Below, piece after piece: positions 8,159-10,751 of a DNA stretch of 10,751 nucleotides. The DNA comes from Euperipatoides rowelli (Eukaryota; Onychophora; Udeonychophora; Euonychophora; Peripatopsidae). Both the position numbers and the translations under genes were made by a program. A model generated the notes under the pieces. It saw nothing but the letters and a program-made list of their open reading frames with translations. It was not told the origin of the DNA and ran no database searches. Every line of letters begins with the position of its first letter. Position 1 is the first letter of the stretch. The stretch lies in assembly GCA_003024985.2 (NCBI GenBank), contig PXIH01S0077821.1, one strand, 5' to 3'.

Positions 8159-9015
8159 ATCACTCTGCATATATGCCATGATATTCACCTAAGAGTTGGA
8201 GATTAAAAGTAGGCCATACATTTTGAGCATGAAGGTAGTCGGTTTCATACACCCTTTTCACCGGCTAAATCATTCATGAAAGCTTCTTTAGGTGGAAGGT
8301 ATGTTTCAGTGAATTTGTCAGCTACATCCATATAACTATATGGAAAATCCTTTTTCTCAACAGTAAATGTACTTTCTCTTCCGGTTTGTGGATTTTTGAA
8401 ATGTAAAAGTCCTCTTCGGGTAATTTTTCGATAAGCTTATGAATTGGAAGGAGTCGATACAATTTAGGTTACCCATTGAGAAATAAATCTATTTTTCCAT
8501 GTTGGTAGGGATCATTGTGATATTTTTATTTTTAAATTTTCCAATTCCTTGCATCATGAGATGACTATCAAACCCTTTCAAGTTATGAATAACTACCGGA
8601 ACTTTATTGGTACGGTATATCAAAAACTTCTGTTGCATGTGTTATGTGCTTCCTCTCGGAACTGGCTGTTCAATCAGTGTTCATGTGATCATGATCTTGA
8701 ACTTTATCGTCTAGCAGTGGTTTTTCACAAATGTGGCATTGCGTAGCAGTATTATATTTTTCTTCATTTTTCTGTGGTAAACTCCATAGGTATATTTATT
8801 TTTCTTGCTAGGAGAATTTTTTCTTCTAACAACATGGTTAAAAAATTGTGAACAGCATTCTGGCTGTTTTCCATCCAGTCCTATGATATAGCAAAATCCT
8901 AAGGACTCATTCCGAGTTTTTTGCATAGTGAAGGATGTTTTCATAATTGGTTGACATGTATTAATTTAACATTGAACGTTTCAAAATCTGCATATATAAC
9001 ATATGGAACTTTTAC
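8159..9015 (-). other. Exonuclease domain of the polymerase remnant with a zinc-type insert
   Basis: Exo I is YADFE at 8994-8980, with the metal-binding Asp and Glu codons at 8988-8986 and 8982-8980. A frame change near 8955 leads into the 77-codon frame at 8944-8711, in which CHIC (8738-8727) starts a Cys-pair zinc site. DHDH lies at 8696-8685 and, after a frame change, HNTCN at 8646-8632. The CxxC, DHDH, HNxCN order resembles the treble-clef fold of endonuclease VII/HNH proteins. Exo II is HNLKGFD, with Asn at 8584 and Asp at 8569-8567, followed by IPTNMEK and a TAG at 8491-8489. Later pieces FPYSYMD and LPPKEAF (about 8350-8275) link to Exo III, Tyr 8173-8171 and Asp 8161-8159. All catalytic positions survive as codons despite the broken frames. 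Confidence 0.8.
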
Positions 9016-9039
9016 ACGTTCGCTGCGGAAGCTAATTTG

Positions 9040-9290
9040 AAAACTCCGCTATATGCGAAATAGTTTTTTTCTTACAAAATGCATTTAGATATGATAACTT
9101 TATATAAATACTTAATATTATTTATTATCAAATGTGGTGTAGTTTTTAGGCTGCGTCTCAGATCTGAGTCAGCCGCATATTGCTACTATTTTTTTTACTA
9201 TATGCGGAAAGACTCCGATCCGAGTCACATTTATGCAAATTATTATGACAAAATGTTTTAGAATATATTTATTAGACCACCTAGTTAAAG
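9040..9290. mobile_element. Probable small hairpin-rich insertion inside the polymerase remnant
   Basis: Polymerase similarity stops near 9298 and resumes with Exo I near 9015. Between these points the sequence has GC-rich palindromes set in AT-rich flanks. GGCTG/CAGCC arms surround the perfect 12-bp palindrome CTCAGATCTGAG (9157-9168) in 9149-9175. CCGCATAT (9173-9180) pairs with ATATGCGG (9200-9207). GACTC/GAGTC pairs around 6 nt at 9211-9226. The word GATCTGAGTCA is nearly repeated as GATCCGAGTCA. A CTATATGCG word occurs near 9048 and again near 9198. I infer a nonautonomous element, but I could not fix terminal repeats or a target-site duplication. The 60-codon plus-strand frame here (9079-9261) looks like chance. 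Confidence 0.45.
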
Positions 9291-9297
9291 TCAAAAT

Positions 9298-9827
9298 TTC
9301 AGATCACTTGAAAAATCCCCCAAAAAATAATTCCTTAAGGAAAGGGTTAAATCTTTAATAAGGACATAATGCTATTTTTCATCTCCATCTTTAAAGAAAA
9401 GTAAATCCAGACTTAGGGTGAATGATATCCATATTCATATAGAGAGGGTAAAATTTATTGTCATTATTAACTCCAATAACATTAACTGAAATCTTATTCT
9501 TTCAAATTTTTGGAAAGAATGAATAAGCTTCCAAAATTCTAAATTCCCGAAATGAGGTGTATAATGTGATAAACGATCTGAATGATTATCTGTAGGGTGG
9601 AGCCATGCTAGAATGCTCCATGCAAAACATTTCTCATCCCTTAAGTTCTTCACATTGATACAGGCCTTTGAGTTTTTGATATACTGAGGTAGATCAATGT
9701 AAGAAGAGCCTCTTAATACATCACATATATTGAGGCATAGCTCGATAAGTGAGATAGCTGATAGAACCCATCCAGAACCTTTATGGGTTAAATCATCTAT
9801 CTCACTTAAAATAGATGCAAATAAAGA
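9298..9827 (-). other. N-terminal conserved block of the polymerase remnant
   Basis: An open frame follows a TAG (9830-9828) and runs from 9827 to a stop at 9437-9435, about 130 codons with no ATG of its own at the left edge, so the true start lies upstream. It includes HKGSGW (around 9782-9768), SSYIDLPQYIKN, KACINVKN and DEKCFAWSILAWLHP (about 9636-9592). I recognise this run as the conserved pre-exonuclease region of this polymerase group, whose exact role is unclear to me. Around 9505 the similarity moves to another frame (ISVNVIG, then FYPLYMN), and near 9371-9348 HYVLIKDL appears directly after an in-frame TAG. Similarity stops close to 9298, where the non-homologous insert begins. Confidence 0.75.
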
Positions 9828-9898
9828 CTAATATATTAATTGACATACCTTTCATAATTAAAACATTTTTCATTTTAAAAAGAAAGGTGTACATGTCC

Positions 9899-10108
9899 TC
9901 ACCACTTAAAAATACACTCTAATCGTAAATTCGCCTTGAGAGCCTCATGCTGATTTAATGTATGATTTATATGGCTCTCGAGGTGATGTTTAGATTTCTT
10001 TAAGAAAATAGGGCATCCTTACTTTCANTTTGTGGTGGCAAGTTTGCATGCAGCAAGCAAGTTCCCTTTCAACTTGGTGTGGCACGATATCATCTGAACC
10101 TGTGTTAT
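9899..10108 (-). pseudogene. Coding-like remnant joining the 175-codon ORF and the polymerase
   Basis: The frame of the 175-codon ORF closes at 10109, but a neighbouring frame is open from about 10145 to a TAA at 9993-9991. It reads an acidic stretch (NNSDDEDMNNTGSDD) that continues the acidic character of that ORF, so a frameshift in the A-run near 10155 is likely. A further frame change near 10000 gives about 30 more open codons (LNQHEALKANLRLECIF) to a TGA at 9901-9899. That last piece may be the start of the polymerase N-terminal region. The unresolved base at 10028 falls inside this stretch, so part of the damage could be sequencing error. Confidence 0.4.
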
Positions 10109-10636
10109 TCATATCTTCATCATCAGAATTATTGCCATCATGATTATTTTTAGTGCATTTAAATATTCATTTATGTTATTTTTCTCTAAATGTTGTAGCC
10201 CATCATCATCTTCATCACTATCAAAATAAATATGCTGAGGAGGCACATGATTATGATTGGGGGAGTAGGGACGGGATGGGCCTGGTTGAGGTGAAAAAAT
10301 ATCTACCTGATCACCCCCTACTTGTGGAGGAGATGCAGGAAGATGCAATGAATCTTCTTCAATCTCCAACATCACCGATTCAGCAGTTAGGGGATAATTG
10401 ACTAAAGGCTTTTTCAGTCGTGGGGGGTCAAGTGGTGTCCCTCCTTCCGGACGTTTCAATATATTTTCAAACCCTGGTGGTGGAGGTAAAATATGGTTAA
10501 AATCAAGTGTGGAACATATCTCTTCAAAATAATGGGGAGGAAATAATTTGCAAAGATTCATCATATTATCACTCAATGGTGGTATAGCATTAGTAAATCT
10601 TACCTTTTTTGGTTGGTTTGTGTTGTCCTGATTCAT
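10109..10636 (-). CDS. Hypothetical proline-rich acidic protein, 175 aa
   Basis: This is the longest non-repetitive open frame in the window. It starts at ATG 10636-10634 and ends at 10109. I recognise no family. Residues 9-14 are PKKVRF, which contains a KVRF word. Residues 33-36 are PPHY, fitting the PPxY pattern. Residues 51-55 are PPPPG. Residues 100-135 are rich in Pro and Ser, and 139-145 are a DSDEDDD acidic run. Low complexity suggests a largely disordered protein or a disordered N-terminal tail. The last ~13 residues (isoleucine- and methionine-rich) look like out-of-frame reading after a frameshift near 10155. It lies directly upstream of the polymerase remnant on the same strand, so it may be a neighbouring gene of the same element or the N-terminal extension of the polymerase protein. 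The plus-strand frame at 10153-10401 is its antisense shadow. Confidence 0.55.
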   Translation of the reverse strand: MNQDNTNQPKKVRFTNAIPPLSDNMMNLCKLFPPHYFEEICSTLDFNHILPPPPGFENILKRPEGGTPLDPPRLKKPLVNYPLTAESVMLEIEEDSLHLPASPPQVGGDQVDIFSPQPGPSRPYSPNHNHVPPQHIYFDSDEDDDGLQHLEKNNINEYLNALKIIMMAIILMMKI

Positions 10637-10751
10637 ATTTTTTCTCCGGAAAGATATACTTCAAAAGATGGAGGACTTCAGAAAACTCTTAATTGAGAAG
10701 CAGGATAAATCTAAAATAAAAGGAGAGAAAAAAATAATGAATATATATATA
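10637..10751 (-). promoter_or_regulatory. Upstream region of the 175-aa ORF, with candidate splice acceptor and TA run
   Basis: Reading leftward on the minus strand, a pyrimidine-rich tract with CTCTCC and a TTTTATTTTAG end stops at 10711, about 75 bp before the ATG. This has the form of an animal 3' splice site, so the ORF might be preceded by an intron. The window edge (10741-10751) is a TA dinucleotide run that could instead be a TATA-like element or a microsatellite. Neither reading can be settled from this window. Confidence 0.25.

Larger units (their letters stand above)
6978..9827 (-). pseudogene. Protein-primed family B DNA polymerase, decayed (Polinton/adintovirus type)
   Basis: The intact enzyme would replicate a linear DNA genome from a protein primer, with 3'-5' proofreading in an N-terminal exonuclease domain and synthesis in a C-terminal palm. 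Minus-strand fragments carry the family's landmarks in order: an N-terminal conserved block, Exo I (YADFE), a CxxC...DHDH zinc-type insert, Exo II (NLKGFD), Exo III (YMQSD), motif A region, motif B (NTVFGK) and motif C (DTDS). Such polymerases (Pfam DNA_pol_B_2 group) are carried by Polintons/Mavericks and adintoviruses and are scattered as remnants through invertebrate genomes. The copy is dead. Stops lie at 9374-9372, 8491-8489, 7855-7853, 7384-7382 and 7090-7088, and the homology changes frame at roughly 9505, 8955, 8680, 8620, 8420, 8235, 8190, 7720, 7660, 7560 and 6990. A ~230-bp segment (about 9060-9290) shows no homology. The 3' end is lost at the inverted repeat. A cellular polymerase is unlikely given the motif spelling and the zinc insert. 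Confidence 0.88.

Noticed and set aside
8549-8746. 65-codon plus-strand ORF
   Set aside because: It is antisense to the polymerase zinc-type insert and Exo II region, where the minus strand carries recognisable motifs.
9079-9261. 60-codon plus-strand ORF
   Set aside because: It lies across the hairpin-rich insert on the strand opposite to the polymerase and shows no recognisable features.
9825-9853. Very short intron, from a GTATGT donor-like word to TATTAG
   Set aside because: It would be only about 20-25 nt, below the size of animal introns, and both words are common in AT-rich sequence.
3967-10100. GGTGTGGCA words near 3968, 4125, 6794 and 10077 as a dispersed element
   Set aside because: Only the first two share flanking sequence. 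The others match over about nine bases and can be chance.
10153-10401. 82-codon plus-strand ORF
   Set aside because: It is antisense to the longer minus-strand ORF, whose proline-rich and acidic composition looks more like a real protein.

Overview
This is an AT-rich, gene-poor stretch of a eukaryotic nuclear genome, most likely an invertebrate animal. The evidence is long non-coding tracts, satellite and low-copy tandem repeats, many palindromes, no bacterial-style packed genes, and a decayed viral or transposon-type DNA polymerase. Nothing in the sequence fixes the species. One ambiguous base (n at 10028) shows this is a draft assembly.

The left half (1-4832) is repeat territory. A satellite of about 38 monomers with a 51-bp period fills about 125-2070. 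It is followed by three tandem copies of a 340-380 bp unit (2074-2950) with a clipped fourth copy at 3323, a ~145-bp duplication (2945-3235), a ~20-bp-arm inverted repeat (3681-3770), a ~160-bp duplication (3860-4170), a ~95-bp duplication with strong palindromes (4383-4587), and a region with inverted GGCAGCC arms (4761-4832). Open frames in this half are by-products of the repeats. From 4833 to 5389 I see only AT-rich sequence.

The right half (5390-10751) is a minus-strand block of broken coding sequence. Reading from right to left: a 175-codon proline-rich and acidic ORF (10636-10109); coding-like remnant sequence (10108-9899); a degenerate protein-primed family B DNA polymerase (about 9827-6978) of the Polinton/Maverick and adintovirus type, with exonuclease and polymerase motifs in the correct order; a long hairpin-forming inverted repeat (6827-6970) that starts where the polymerase homology stops; a gene-free spacer; and an unrecognised broken gene (6129-5390) ending in a Cys/His cluster. 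The polymerase carries at least ten stops and frameshifts and a ~230-bp non-homologous segment rich in hairpins, so it cannot make an active enzyme.

The shared orientation suggests that the 175-codon ORF, the polymerase and perhaps the 5390-6129 gene are fragments of one old integrated virus-like element later invaded by small palindromic elements. No integrase, packaging ATPase, protease or capsid gene is recognisable here, and no terminal repeats of the element were identified, so its exact class is open.
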